Positions 18,249-28,686 of a stretch of 52,113 nt of DNA are shown here, one piece after another. Position 1 is the first letter of the stretch. Each line of letters begins with the position of its first letter. The DNA lies in the NCBI GenBank assembly GCA_005239475.1, contig SPAX01000021.1:8019-60131 (forward strand). The letters run 5' to 3'. The DNA is from Nitrospira sp. (GTDB lineage: Bacteria > Nitrospirota > Nitrospiria > Nitrospirales > Nitrospiraceae). Made by a program: the position numbers and the translations under genes. The notes beneath the pieces are model-generated. The model saw nothing but the letters and a program-made list of their open reading frames with translations, was not told where the DNA came from and ran no database searches.

Positions 18249-18344
18249 GGAGGGGAAGCCAGGTTGACCGAGGATACGCGCGTCCAACGAGGGCCTTCCG
18301 AGGCCGCGCGTTGCGCGATCAGCAGGTCAGCCTGGCTCCTCCTC
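18249..18344. repeat. Intergenic palindromic element, family 2 copy B
   Basis: Arms GGAGGGGAAGCCAGGTTGACC (18249-18269) and GGTCAGCCTGGCTCCTCCTC (18325-18344); core CGCGCGTCCAACGAGG-N11-CCGCGCGTTGCGCGA as in copy A. Confidence 0.85.
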
Positions 18345-18917
18345 TCCTCTTACTTCCTCACGCACATTAAACTGATTCATCGCCACGGCTATCCCCCGGT
18401 GAATCAGACATTCCAACGCATCGACGGCGCCATCGAGACAGGGAGTCAATACCTCGATCTCTGCTCTCGTGAACGCCTGCAACACATAGTCCGCCGAATC
18501 CTGACGTGGTGCCGGTCGGCCGATTCCGATCTTAACTCGCACAAACTGGGGAGTCCCGATCGTGTCAATGACCGACTTGATCCCGTTATGTCCCCCATGT
18601 CCGCCGGCTTGTTTGATCCGAAGACGCCCCAGATCAAGATCAAGATCGTCGTGAACGAGAATCAGATCGCTGGCGGTCAGCGAAAACTCACGCAGGAGGC
18701 CTTTGAGTGGAGGACCCGTGATGTTCATCCAGTCAAGGGTGCCGGCGAGTTCGAGGAGTTCTGACCCAAGTCGTCCCGATCCGCGATGAGCCATGCCGCG
18801 CTTGGCGAGACGGATGGACCACCGAGCCGCGGCCCGCTCGATGACCCACATACCGACGTTGTGGCGGGTTTGGGCATAGGCAGCGCCCGGGTTGCCCAGC
18901 CCAACAATGAGGCGCAA
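18327..18917 (-). CDS. pth: Peptidyl-tRNA hydrolase
   Basis: MRLIVGLGNPGAAYAQTRHNVGMWVIE…LVHDDLDLDLGRLRIKQAGGHGGHNGIKS. Confidence 0.97.
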   Translation of the reverse strand: MRLIVGLGNPGAAYAQTRHNVGMWVIERAAARWSIRLAKRGMAHRGSGRLGSELLELAGTLDWMNITGPPLKGLLREFSLTASDLILVHDDLDLDLGRLRIKQAGGHGGHNGIKSVIDTIGTPQFVRVKIGIGRPAPRQDSADYVLQAFTRAEIEVLTPCLDGAVDALECLIHRGIAVAMNQFNVREEVRGEEEPG

Positions 18918-18919
18918 CG

Positions 18920-19699
18920 TTACTTCTTCTTTTCGGTTTCTTTCTTCTCAGCTTTTGGCGCTGCAGCGACTTTCTTCTCGCCGCCCTTCGCATCAGCCGC
19001 CGGCGCACCGGCTTTCGCCGCTTCGCCACCCTCAGCGGCTTCACCCGCCACTTTGCCTTTTGCGACCACCTCAGGTTCTTTCGCGCCCTCCGGTGCAGCT
19101 GCGCCGGTCGCGAGGAGCGATTCGAGCTTGGCTTCCGTCATCGGCGCTGCCACACTCACGACCATCTGTTCAGGATCGTCGAGATAACGAACCCCTTCGC
19201 GAGCAGCCACGTCTTTCAGATGAAGACCTTGCGCAATGGCGAGCCCCGAGGCATCGACTTCGATGAAGTCTGGCAAAACACCTGGAAGACACTCAATATG
19301 CAACTCGCGCATATTGTGGTGGAGAATGCCACCTTCTTTGACGCCGGCTGGTATCCCGCCGGTCAAATGCAGGGGAACCTTCACGCGAATCGGCTTGTTC
19401 ATCGAGATTTCAAACAGATCCGCATGCAATACATTCCCTTCGACCGGATCGACCTGGAAGTCGCGCAACAGTGCGGTCCGGTTCGGTTTCGACTTCGCAC
19501 CAGTGAGTGTGAGCGACACGAGCGCAGCCCCCCCCGCCTGTGCCTTCAAAATCTTGACCAGGCTATCGGGTTCAATCGTCAAGAGCAGGCATTCGCCCTG
19601 CCCATACAACACACCCGGGACCTTGCCTTCCCGCCGAAGTTGGCGCGCCGCACCCTTTCCCGTTTTCTCTCTCACTGTGACTGCTAGATCAAACTTCAT
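18920..19699 (-). CDS. rplY: 50S ribosomal protein L25 (TL5/Ctc type)
   Basis: REKTGKGAARQLRREGKVPGVLYG…VDPVEGNVLHADLFEI; Ala/Lys-rich C-terminal tail. Confidence 0.95.
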   Translation of the reverse strand: MKFDLAVTVREKTGKGAARQLRREGKVPGVLYGQGECLLLTIEPDSLVKILKAQAGGAALVSLTLTGAKSKPNRTALLRDFQVDPVEGNVLHADLFEISMNKPIRVKVPLHLTGGIPAGVKEGGILHHNMRELHIECLPGVLPDFIEVDASGLAIAQGLHLKDVAAREGVRYLDDPEQMVVSVAAPMTEAKLESLLATGAAAPEGAKEPEVVAKGKVAGEAAEGGEAAKAGAPAADAKGGEKKVAAAPKAEKKETEKKK

Positions 19700-19750
19700 A
19701 TAAAGGCCTCCGTCCTCTTCTCGCGTGTCTCTAGATGCCTCGATCTCGAG

Positions 19751-20692
19751 TTAGGCAAACAATGAACTCACCGACTCATCTTCATGGATACGCCGAATCG
19801 CCTCACCTAACAGTGGCGCGACCGATAATTGATGTAGCTTGGGGCAGGTCTGTTCTTTGCCCCGCAACGGAATCGAATTGGTCACGATCACCTGCTTCAG
19901 GCAAGATTGCTGGATCCGCTCCAACGCCGGCCCGGTGAGCACCGCGTGGGTACACGCGGTCCACACTTCCCGGGCCCCGCGATCCATACAGGCCTGCGCC
20001 CCCTTCACAATGGTGCCGGCCGTGTCGATCATGTCATCCAGTAAGAGCGCGCTCTTACCCGTGACATCACCGATGATATTCATGATCTGCGTCTGGTTGG
20101 GCCCTTCACGCCGCTTGTCGATAATCGCCAAGTTGGCTTGGAGCCGCTTCGCAAACGCGCGGGCCCGCTCTACGCCACCAGCGTCTGGGGAGACGACCAC
20201 CAGATCACTCACCTTTTGCTTGGTAATGTAATCCAACAGTACCGGTAGCGCATAGAGATGGTCCACCGGTATATTGAAGAATCCCTGGATCTGCCCCGCG
20301 TGGAGATCCATCGTGAGAACGCGGTCAGTGCCGGCGGTGGTGATAAGGTCGGCCACGAGTTTCGCTGAAATCGGCACACGCGGCTGATCCTTACGATCCT
20401 GACGGGCATAGCCGAAATACGGGATGACCGCGGTGATGCGATTCGCGGAGGACCGCTTCAGCGCATCAATAATAATCAGTAACTCCATAAGGGAGTCGTT
20501 GACAGGCTGGCAACTCGACTGCACGACGAACACGTCGGCGCCACGAACGTTTTCCTCAATCCTGACACGAATTTCGCCGTCACTAAATGACGACACCGTG
20601 GCCTCGCCGAGCTTGGTCCCGAGATAGGCACAAATCTCATGGGCCAGGTCCAGATTCGCGTTGCCAGAGAATATCTTTAGCTCTCTGCTCAT
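19751..20692 (-). CDS. prs: Ribose-phosphate pyrophosphokinase
   Basis: [21 protein letters not shown]…[27 protein letters not shown]…[12 protein letters not shown]. Confidence 0.98.
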   Translation of the reverse strand: MSRELKIFSGNANLDLAHEICAYLGTKLGEATVSSFSDGEIRVRIEENVRGADVFVVQSSCQPVNDSLMELLIIIDALKRSSANRITAVIPYFGYARQDRKDQPRVPISAKLVADLITTAGTDRVLTMDLHAGQIQGFFNIPVDHLYALPVLLDYITKQKVSDLVVVSPDAGGVERARAFAKRLQANLAIIDKRREGPNQTQIMNIIGDVTGKSALLLDDMIDTAGTIVKGAQACMDRGAREVWTACTHAVLTGPALERIQQSCLKQVIVTNSIPLRGKEQTCPKLHQLSVAPLLGEAIRRIHEDESVSSLFA

Positions 20693-20879
20693 CGATTCCT
20701 CAGATGGTCCTTGGGTACGACTGCGGAACGTTCTGATTTCGTATATGGTCGTCTCGACGGCGGGCGTCGGTGGGCGTCATCACGACCCGCCTACCTCGTT
20801 CGCTACGCGCTGTTGAGGAAGCCAACTAAGGGGCCAAACTGTAACGGAATACACGGGGAGTTGTCAACCGAGCCACGGC

Positions 20880-21821
20880 TTATCGTGCTACTTCGTATCG
20901 CCAGCGGAGCGGGCCTGAACAGATAGGAACGACAAATACGTTCATCAAATTTTCACTCACGAACTGGGCTTGGGCCAGGCGCGCGCGCGCCTCGTCCGCG
21001 AACACTCCAAACACCGTCGCCCCGCTTCCGGACAGCAGCGCGATCTCGGCTCCTTGAGCCTGCAACTTCCCTTTAATTTCCCGAAGTGTCCCATGTGCGG
21101 CGAAGACTGGTGCCTCGAAATCGTTCTCTGCCGCGGCAATCACTTGAGCCCAGCTCACCCGCGATTGCCGGTCGAGTTCTCGCTGGACCTGCGACAGCGG
21201 CGTCACAGCGGTCCTCCTGGCAGCCAATTCTTGATACGCCCACTTGGTATTGACCTCAAATCCAGGGTTGACGAGCACGACCCATCGCGCCCTTTCAATG
21301 ACGACCGGCCGAACTATTTCTCCTCGTCCCGCCACGAAAGCTGAGGGAGCAAAGAAAAAAAATGGCACATCGCTTCCTAATAATTGCCCGACATCGGCCA
21401 TCTGCGCCGGAGACCACTCCAACCGTAATAAATGGTTCAACCCTATGATGGTAGCTGCGGCATCGCTGCTCCCGCCACCGAGGCCCGCTCCCATCGGAAT
21501 GCGTTTACGTAACTCAATGTCGAGCCCTATGGCATGCTGGGCTCGCTCCAACACCGCGGCGGCTGCGCGATAGACGAGGTTGCTCTGATCTGCGGCCAGC
21601 TGCGTCGCATCACACCTCAGCTGAATGCCCTGTCGGCCCTGACGCAGCCTGATCTGCACCTCGTCTTCTAGGGCAACCGTCTGCATCATCGACCAGAGAT
21701 TGTGAAACCCGTCGGAGCGGCGATCGAGGATACGCAGGATCACGTTGATTTTGGCAGGAGCAAATACGGTGATCTCGGAAGGACTCGGCTGCGGATTAAT
21801 CACGGGCTCCCTTGATGGCAT
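20880..21821 (-). CDS. ispE: 4-diphosphocytidyl-2-C-methyl-D-erythritol kinase
   Basis: APAKINVILRILDRRSDGFHNL…KRIPMGAGLGGGSSDAAATI…LLSGSGATVFGVF. Confidence 0.95.
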   Translation of the reverse strand: MPSREPVINPQPSPSEITVFAPAKINVILRILDRRSDGFHNLWSMMQTVALEDEVQIRLRQGRQGIQLRCDATQLAADQSNLVYRAAAAVLERAQHAIGLDIELRKRIPMGAGLGGGSSDAAATIIGLNHLLRLEWSPAQMADVGQLLGSDVPFFFFAPSAFVAGRGEIVRPVVIERARWVVLVNPGFEVNTKWAYQELAARRTAVTPLSQVQRELDRQSRVSWAQVIAAAENDFEAPVFAAHGTLREIKGKLQAQGAEIALLSGSGATVFGVFADEARARLAQAQFVSENLMNVFVVPICSGPLRWRYEVAR

Positions 21822-23178
21822 ACTTCTCTAGTCGATAGCGAAAGGATCGCGTGTTGAGCCTGAGAAGCCGTGCGGCTTTTTTCTTCACCCACATGGCCCG
21901 TTCGAGTGCCTTCAAAAGCAGGTCTTTTTCAATGCCGTTGATAAGCCCTTCCAAATCCAACCCGTCTTCAGGTAAATCGGCGGGCACCCCCTGCTGCTGA
22001 GGGGCCACGACGCGATGAAGCCAGCCACGAATATCCGCATCCGAGACCGGCGCGCCGACGGAAAAGGTGACAACGCGCTCAATCAAGTTTTCAAGCTCGC
22101 GCACGTTGCCGCGCCACTCATGGCCCAACAGCACATGCATCGCCTCCGATGTCAATATGGGAGCCGGCTTGCCGCTTTCCTGTGAAAACTTCTCGAGGAA
22201 ATGTTTCGCGAGAAGCGGGATATCTCCCGTTCGAAGCCGCAACGGTGGGAGCCGAATCGGGATCACGTCTAAGCGGTAGTACAAATCTTCGCGAAATGAG
22301 CCGTCGGCCACAGCTTTTTCAAGGTCCTTATTGGTCGCGGCCACAACGCGCACATCGACCTTTACATCCTGATTGCCGCCCACACGCCTGAACTCTCGTT
22401 CCTGAATGACGCGCAGCAGTTTGACCTGAATTGTTGGGGTCGTATCGCCAATTTCATCCAAAAAGATCGTGCCGCCGTTGGCAACCTCGAACAACCCCGC
22501 CTTATTGGCCATTGCGCCGGTAAAGGACCCCTTCATGTGCCCGAAGAGTTCGCTTTCGAGCAACGTCTCCGGCACTGCACTGCAATTCACCGCCACAAAG
22601 GGCATCGGACTCCGGGCACTGTTATAGTGAATCGCGCGCGCCACCAACTCTTTTCCCGTTCCGCTTTCCCCACAAATCAGCACATTGCTCTTGGCGTCCG
22701 CGACTTTGCGCACCACGTCGAACACCTTCTGCATGCTCTCACTCTGGCCGACGATCTGCGCAAACGACGACTGGCTCGCCATTTCGCGCTTCAATAGAAT
22801 ATTTTCCGTCGAAAGACGCCGTTTCTCCAGGGCGTTGCGGATGATCAACTGCACTTCATCGACCTGGAACGGCTTGGTCAGGTAGTCGTACGCGCCCTGT
22901 TTCATCGCATCGACCGCCGAGTCTGCGGTCGCAAATGCCGTAATGACGAGGACCACGGTTTCAGGAGAAGAAGACTTCACCGCCTTCAGGACCGCCATGC
23001 CATCGGCTTTCGGCATGCGGAGGTCGGTGATGACGAGATCGAAGATTTCCTTACTTATATGACCGATGGCCTCTTCGCCATCCGACGCTTCGGTCACAGC
23101 ATAGCCCGAGCGTTTGAGCATGATGCTCAGAACTTCGCGCAGCCCCCTTTCATCATCGACAACTAGGATCTTTTCCAC
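21796..23178 (-). CDS. Sigma-54-dependent response regulator, NtrC/PilR type
   Basis: Receiver (ILVVDDERGLREVLSIML), AAA+ (GESGTGKELVARAIHYNSARS, GAFTGA-like SFTGA), Fis-like C-terminus. Confidence 0.95.
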   Translation of the reverse strand: MEKILVVDDERGLREVLSIMLKRSGYAVTEASDGEEAIGHISKEIFDLVITDLRMPKADGMAVLKAVKSSSPETVVLVITAFATADSAVDAMKQGAYDYLTKPFQVDEVQLIIRNALEKRRLSTENILLKREMASQSSFAQIVGQSESMQKVFDVVRKVADAKSNVLICGESGTGKELVARAIHYNSARSPMPFVAVNCSAVPETLLESELFGHMKGSFTGAMANKAGLFEVANGGTIFLDEIGDTTPTIQVKLLRVIQEREFRRVGGNQDVKVDVRVVAATNKDLEKAVADGSFREDLYYRLDVIPIRLPPLRLRTGDIPLLAKHFLEKFSQESGKPAPILTSEAMHVLLGHEWRGNVRELENLIERVVTFSVGAPVSDADIRGWLHRVVAPQQQGVPADLPEDGLDLEGLINGIEKDLLLKALERAMWVKKKAARLLRLNTRSFRYRLEKYAIKGARD

Positions 23179-24860
23179 GGCGTTCGCCCCTCATGCCACA
23201 ACCGCACCCCGGCATCTCCGGAACGCGGCATACATACGACAAACCGTGAGCCTTGCCGCTCCTGACTTTCGACCTTGATCCAACCCCCGTGCAGATCGAC
23301 GATGCGATGCACGGCTGCGAGACCCAGCCCCGAGCCTTCCTTCTTCGTCGTGAAAAACGGAAGAAAGATTTTATCGAGGTTCTGTTTCGGAATCCCTTCC
23401 CCGGTGTCTTGAAACGCAATTTCGATGACGTCGCCTTTTCGGCTGCCGACATCGACGTGGCGGCAGCTCGTCGAAATCGTCAACTGCCCTCCTTCCGGCA
23501 TCGCTTCAAACGCGTTCGTCGCCATGTTCCAGAAGACTTGCCGGAACTGATCTTGATCGACCAGGGCCGCGAGCGTTCCGGTCGCCAGGGACGTAACAAT
23601 TCTGATACTAGAACGTGTTCGCGCTTCATGTTGAACGAGATCGAGCGTCTCAGCAAGTACTTTGTTGAGGTCGTGCTCTGCGAGATTGAGCGCCGGCGGA
23701 CGTGCGTACTGAAGGAATTCAGTAATGATATTGTCGAGCCTGGTGGCCTCCCGAATCGCAATGTCCATTAACCGGCGATTGGTTTCGTCTTCCATGGCAT
23801 CTTTTCGAAGCATTTGCATCGCGCCAGCCAACGCGCCAAGCGGATTCCGAATCTCATGAGCCATCCCGGCAGACATCTCACCCAAACTCGCCAGCCAATC
23901 CTTGCGCCGCATCTCCTCTTCGAGATCCCGAATCTGTGTCAAATCTTTGAACACGCCAACCAAACCTGTCTGCCTCCCCTGCTCGTGCAATGGAGAGAGG
24001 GTCATGCCGAGAATCAGACGATTCCCGTCAGCACGCTTGCATTCCACTTCGAATCGCTGCATCGTCGACACGACGCCTTTGAGTTGCTCGTCTGATTCCT
24101 GGTTAGGGTGCCAGTTGAAGACTTCGCGCCAGGGATGCCCGGCCACATGAGCGATCGAATACCCGGTCGCTTCCTGTGCCGCCGGGTTGAACGAGGTGAT
24201 GCACCCCATGGCATCTGCCGTAAACACGCCGCTGCTGATGCTGTGTACGATATTCTCGTGAAAGGCTTGGAGGCGAGTCAGTCCCTGCTCCTTCTCGCGC
24301 AATGATTGATCCGCATGCTGAAGCTGTTCAGTCAAGGCTCCGCCCAGTATCCCAACGACAAGAAGGGCGAGGGCATAGACGCCGAATCTTTGAAATGTTT
24401 CAGGTGCAGTCAGCCGACTCGGCGGCATCCACCCCCACCCCTCAATCAGCCCATACAACTGAATGTTCGTTAAGACCCCAAACAAAATAATGCAAAAACA
24501 GGCGGTCAAAAGCCCCACTCGACGACGGGGAACGAGACTGGCGACCGCCACCGTCATGACATACAGCACCGCGAAGGGACTCTCGATCCCTCCTGTCCTA
24601 GTAACCAGCACTGTTTCAAGAAAGAAGTCGATTCCCACCTGAGCCCAAAAAAATATCGTGAGAGCTGACGGTGAGGTAAGCGCACGGAGGAGAATGGCGG
24701 AAGGGATCGTCAGGAGGCAGGTGACAATAATTAGGGTGTAGAACGTTTCCACCTGTCCGCCCTTCGCAACTTGGAAGGCGAGAGACAGACCGAGCATGAG
24801 GGCCACGAGGGCCATCCGAAGCCCCATGATCCAATATAATTTCGTGCGTAAATCATTCAT
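23163..24860 (-). CDS. Membrane PAS sensor histidine kinase, PilS-like
   Basis: Multiple N-terminal TM segments, PAS, MAHEIRNPLGALAGAMQML H-box, GSGLGLAAVHRIV G-box. Confidence 0.92.
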   Translation of the reverse strand: MNDLRTKLYWIMGLRMALVALMLGLSLAFQVAKGGQVETFYTLIIVTCLLTIPSAILLRALTSPSALTIFFWAQVGIDFFLETVLVTRTGGIESPFAVLYVMTVAVASLVPRRRVGLLTACFCIILFGVLTNIQLYGLIEGWGWMPPSRLTAPETFQRFGVYALALLVVGILGGALTEQLQHADQSLREKEQGLTRLQAFHENIVHSISSGVFTADAMGCITSFNPAAQEATGYSIAHVAGHPWREVFNWHPNQESDEQLKGVVSTMQRFEVECKRADGNRLILGMTLSPLHEQGRQTGLVGVFKDLTQIRDLEEEMRRKDWLASLGEMSAGMAHEIRNPLGALAGAMQMLRKDAMEDETNRRLMDIAIREATRLDNIITEFLQYARPPALNLAEHDLNKVLAETLDLVQHEARTRSSIRIVTSLATGTLAALVDQDQFRQVFWNMATNAFEAMPEGGQLTISTSCRHVDVGSRKGDVIEIAFQDTGEGIPKQNLDKIFLPFFTTKKEGSGLGLAAVHRIVDLHGGWIKVESQERQGSRFVVCMPRSGDAGVRLWHEGRTPWKRS

Positions 24861-25062
24861 GATTGGAAGCCCACTGGACGAGAAGGAGATCGGCGGGGCA
24901 TGAAGAAAGAGGTGCCTCGTTCATTCTCCTCGGATAAGGGGCCAGGAACTGTGTCATCGCATATGCGATGAGGCGCCGAGTGGTTTGATCAGAAAGGCTG
25001 AGAGCCTTCATGATGGGAGCTAGGCACCAACTCCGTGAGAGGAACGGAATGAACGCCAACCT

Positions 25063-26280
25063 CTATCCGATCGCAGACGCCATTTTGAAGATCGGGAGGT
25101 ACATCGCAATCACGATAAACCCAATCACAATCCCCAGGAACACCATCATCATTGGCTCAAGCAGTGCCGTCAACGAGGCAACTGCCTGATCAACTTCATC
25201 TTCGTAAAAGTCTGCAATTTTTCCCAACATAGCGTCCAGCGCGCCAGTTGACTCACCGACGGCGATCATATGCGTCACCATCTTCGGGAAGACCCCGCTT
25301 GCTGCCAAGGGATCGGCGATGGTCTTTCCGCCACTGATACTGACGCGCGCGTTGATCAACGTTTCTTCAACAACCTTATTGCCCGAGGTCTTTGCACAGA
25401 TGGTCAAGCCGTCGAGTAATGGAACCCCGCTGGAGAGCAAAGTCCCAAGCGTACGGGTGAACTTGGCAACCGAGGATTTTCTGATTAAGTCTCCAACCAC
25501 CGGTAACTTGAGAAGCAACTTATCAATGACCTTCCGCCCTTGAACGGTCCCATAGTATTTTTTAATACCAACGATGGTCCCCACCATACTCCCAAATATG
25601 AGATACCAGTATGCGATAAAAAAGTTACTGGCATCGATGACAACTTGCGTAGGGCCGGGCAACCCCACTTTCCCGCCTGACAGTTCAAGAAACATCTTTG
25701 CAAAGATTGGTATGACAAAAAGCATGAGCACGGCGATAACAATAACGGCAACTCCCCCGATCGCGGCAGGATAGATCATGGCAGACTTGATCTGCCCTTT
25801 GAGTTTCGCCGCCTTCTCGATGTATATGGCGAGACGCGTCAAGATCGTATCGAGCAGCCCACCCACCTCACCCGCATGCACCAAATTGACGTAGAGATCG
25901 TCGAAGACTTTCGGGTGGCGCCGCAAAGCATCCGAAAAAGTCGAACCGGCTTCCACCTGGGTCTTCACCTCCCCGACTGTCTCTCGCAGCACTTTATTCT
26001 CGGACTGGGTCGAGAGAATTTCGAGACACTGCACCAAGGGCAGACCCGCATTGATCATCGTGCCAAATTGTCGCGTAAATACAACCAAGTCTTTATCGGT
26101 TAGACCAGACCCCAAACTCAGATTGAATCCGCCCTTGCCCTTCTTCTTTTCTTCAAGGCTCGTGACGACGACGCTTTGCTTGCGGAGTTGGTCCACCGCC
26201 TCATCTCGGGTTTTTGCGCTCAACTCGCCCTTCTTGACGGCACCAGATCTGGTTCGCCCAACATACGCAAAGGTAGCCAT
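25063..26280 (-). CDS. pilC: Type IV pilus assembly / type II secretion inner-membrane protein PilC/GspF
   Basis: FAYVGRTRSGAVKKGELSAKTRDEAV…FTRQFGTMINAGLPLVQCLEIL…SSGVPLLDGL…LLEPMMMVFLGIVIGFIVIAMYLPIF. Confidence 0.93.
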   Translation of the reverse strand: MATFAYVGRTRSGAVKKGELSAKTRDEAVDQLRKQSVVVTSLEEKKKGKGGFNLSLGSGLTDKDLVVFTRQFGTMINAGLPLVQCLEILSTQSENKVLRETVGEVKTQVEAGSTFSDALRRHPKVFDDLYVNLVHAGEVGGLLDTILTRLAIYIEKAAKLKGQIKSAMIYPAAIGGVAVIVIAVLMLFVIPIFAKMFLELSGGKVGLPGPTQVVIDASNFFIAYWYLIFGSMVGTIVGIKKYYGTVQGRKVIDKLLLKLPVVGDLIRKSSVAKFTRTLGTLLSSGVPLLDGLTICAKTSGNKVVEETLINARVSISGGKTIADPLAASGVFPKMVTHMIAVGESTGALDAMLGKIADFYEDEVDQAVASLTALLEPMMMVFLGIVIGFIVIAMYLPIFKMASAIG

Positions 26281-26438
26281 ACGCAACACTCACCCTTCGA
26301 TGTGGCCATCGCCCTGGCCGGTTATAAACTGCGAGGAATACCTACCAGGCGAGTCTACTGGCCACCCCAAGACCTGTCAAACAAATGCACAATCTCCGCG
26401 CAGGCGGTGCGGCACGCAGGCTCAAGCGATACAAAGCC

Positions 26439-26975
26439 TTAGCTGCTGATCGCACTCGTGTGCCGATAGCCTCGGTAGAGATAATGCAACCCGGACAACA
26501 GCGTGAAGGAGATCATGATGAGCAAGAGAGGCAACATGACGGAAAGATCGATGTGACGGGAACTCAGGAATATCACTAGTACGACATAAGACAGCTGGAG
26601 AAACGTGGTGCCTTTGCCCAGGAAGGTGGGGGTAATATCCACGCGAGAATCTGTGAAGTGTGCCACCGCCGTTCCCAGCAACAGTATCAAGTCTCGGCTG
26701 ACCACGAGGATGGTGACCCACGACGGAATCAAATGAATCATCGAGAGCGTGATAAACCCGGAGGTGAGGAGCAGCTTATCAGCCAACGGGTCCAGCACGG
26801 CTCCGAGCCGAGTATACTGATTCTTCACACGCGCGATCGCCCCATCAAGCGCATCAGTGACTCCGGCCACGATAAGCACGATGAGCGCTAGATTAAATCT
26901 GCCGTAGATAAGTAACCCGATGTAGCAGGGAATCAGGAGAATACGGAGGATGGTCAAGCTGTTGGGGATATTCAT
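26439..26975 (-). CDS. pgsA: CDP-diacylglycerol--glycerol-3-phosphate 3-phosphatidyltransferase
   Basis: MNIPNSLTILRILLIPCYIGLL…DALDGAIARVKNQYTRLGAVLDPLADKLLL. Confidence 0.93.
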   Translation of the reverse strand: MNIPNSLTILRILLIPCYIGLLIYGRFNLALIVLIVAGVTDALDGAIARVKNQYTRLGAVLDPLADKLLLTSGFITLSMIHLIPSWVTILVVSRDLILLLGTAVAHFTDSRVDITPTFLGKGTTFLQLSYVVLVIFLSSRHIDLSVMLPLLLIMISFTLLSGLHYLYRGYRHTSAISS

Positions 26976-27117
26976 ATCTTCCGGAACACTGCGGCTTACC
27001 ACAGCGGCGGGAAATGATAAGAGGGCGTTACGCGGTTGTCAACGGCTTGCAGTCGGCACGGCCCCGCCCTATAATTCAAGCTTTGGGCCATTCGATTTGA
27101 GTGGCATGGAGGTCGTC

Positions 27118-27435
27118 ATGAGTTCGCTTCCGCTGCTCTTCAAAAAAGAAGGACTGATTGAAAAGCACCAGGTTGAAGGAGTCGACCCGAGTGATCGGTA
27201 TTTCAATCGCACAGTCCTCGTCAATCGAACCGCCTCAGGCTACGCCGCCAAGGTCATGTATGAGGCCCTGATTGTCGAAGGGCACTCGCATCCGACCATA
27301 GGCGATGCGGTACAAGAACTCATCGAATCGATGCAGGGATTCGGCTTCAGCAGATTGAGGACCCGCGCCAATTTCAAAGGCGCGAAGTATCTCGCCGAAA
27401 AAGAAACCTGGATCGATTACCAGGACCCAGCGTAG
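27118..27435 (+). CDS. Small conserved-looking hypothetical protein
   Basis: MSSLPLLFKKEGLIEKHQVEGVDPSDRYFNRTVLVNR…; GGAGGT 6 nt upstream of ATG. Confidence 0.65.
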   Translation: MSSLPLLFKKEGLIEKHQVEGVDPSDRYFNRTVLVNRTASGYAAKVMYEALIVEGHSHPTIGDAVQELIESMQGFGFSRLRTRANFKGAKYLAEKETWIDYQDPA

Positions 27436-27444
27436 CCCCGAATT

Positions 27445-28641
27445 TCACGCAGACACAAACTCTTGATATACCAGGTCGTGAATATACGGGCGGAAGACCT
27501 TAATCTTCTCGTTCCTCCGGCTCGGATGTACCCGGTTGGATAATAGCACCACCTCCAATTCGGACAGCGGATCAATCCACAGCGACGTCCCAGTGTAGCC
27601 GAGATGCCCGAACGACCGCTCGGAGAAACGGGACCCCGATGAGGACGGCGCCGACGGAGTGTCCCATCCCAGCGCCCAACTTGATCGAGTAGCAGATTCT
27701 TGGCGGGTCGTAAACTGCCTGACAAGTTCCCCGTCCAGAATCGACTCTCTTGCATGATAGCCGCGGAGCCAGGCTCCGGAGACAGCCAGCACCGATTCGG
27801 CAGTCCCGAATAACCCTGCATGGCCCGCGACGCCACCCATCGCTGCAGCATTCTCGTCGTGCACCTCCCCACATAAAAATCGATTGCGCCACTCGTCCAG
27901 TTCGGTCGGGGCTATGTATGATGCATCAACGGTTGGGCGTACAACACCAAGTTGCGCTCGCCCTGCCGTAGGGCAAAACATCAGTGGGTCGGCCAGTAGC
28001 GGTCGGATGATGGCTTCTTCGCACCAGAGATCCAGCGCCATTCCACTGAGACGCTCCACCAGAAATCCTAGCAACATGAATCCAAGGTCGCTGTAGACGC
28101 TGCGCTCCCCCCGTGCATAGATCAACGGTTCGTCGCGAATCATCTTCAAGGCATGTTGCTTGACGGGCTGATTCCCGCCAGAGAGCCCTGGGAGAATGCC
28201 TTGTGCGGCAAGCCGCTCGTAGAACGGTCGCCATCCGGGCAGGCCTGAGCGATGGGTCAAGAGATCTCGCACCGTGGCCTGCCCAATCGGCGTCCCTTCA
28301 AGTTCGGCTAATACCTGTTGCACGGGATCCTCAAGAGCAACCTTTGCGCGCTGAATCAGGAGCAATACGGATGTGACCGTTGCCAGCGGTTTCGTGAGAG
28401 AGGCGAGGTCGTAGATGGTCGAGGGTTGTACGGGAAGACCTGGGGGCTCTGACGACAGTCGTCCAGCCACAGCTACACATTGCAGCTCGCCGCGCAGGCG
28501 CACCGCCAACTGGGCACCGGGAAACACACCGTCGTCAACCGCCGATTGCAGTGCTGCCTGAATGACGTAATGGGTAGCCATAGGCGAGACACCTGTCATT
28601 GGTGGGGGAATACGCTGCCGTGGGTGAGCTGCCTGAAGCAA
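27445..28641 (-). CDS. Serine hydrolase, class C beta-lactamase family
   Basis: FPGAQLAVRLRGE…YDLASLTKPLATVTSVLLL (SxxK)…YSDLGFMLLGFLVERLSG; start may be 28581. Confidence 0.9.
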   Translation of the reverse strand: MLQAAHPRQRIPPPMTGVSPMATHYVIQAALQSAVDDGVFPGAQLAVRLRGELQCVAVAGRLSSEPPGLPVQPSTIYDLASLTKPLATVTSVLLLIQRAKVALEDPVQQVLAELEGTPIGQATVRDLLTHRSGLPGWRPFYERLAAQGILPGLSGGNQPVKQHALKMIRDEPLIYARGERSVYSDLGFMLLGFLVERLSGMALDLWCEEAIIRPLLADPLMFCPTAGRAQLGVVRPTVDASYIAPTELDEWRNRFLCGEVHDENAAAMGGVAGHAGLFGTAESVLAVSGAWLRGYHARESILDGELVRQFTTRQESATRSSWALGWDTPSAPSSSGSRFSERSFGHLGYTGTSLWIDPLSELEVVLLSNRVHPSRRNEKIKVFRPYIHDLVYQEFVSA

Positions 28642-28686
28642 TTTCAGGAACGCATGAGTGGACGAGAAACAGCCACTTCAGACGAG

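Noticed and set aside
17224-18267. 347-aa plus-strand ORF opposite ychF
   Set aside because: Antisense shadow of a clearly conserved gene in GC-rich DNA; no recognisable protein features.
20693-20879. Searched for a tRNA gene in the prs-ispE gap, where tRNA-Gln is found in some bacteria
   Set aside because: No cloverleaf, T-arm GGTTCRANYCC or its complement seen.
24861-25062. Possible pilin gene between the sensor kinase and pilC (ORF 24853-25059)
   Set aside because: No prepilin G|FTLIE-type motif and no hydrophobic N-terminus.
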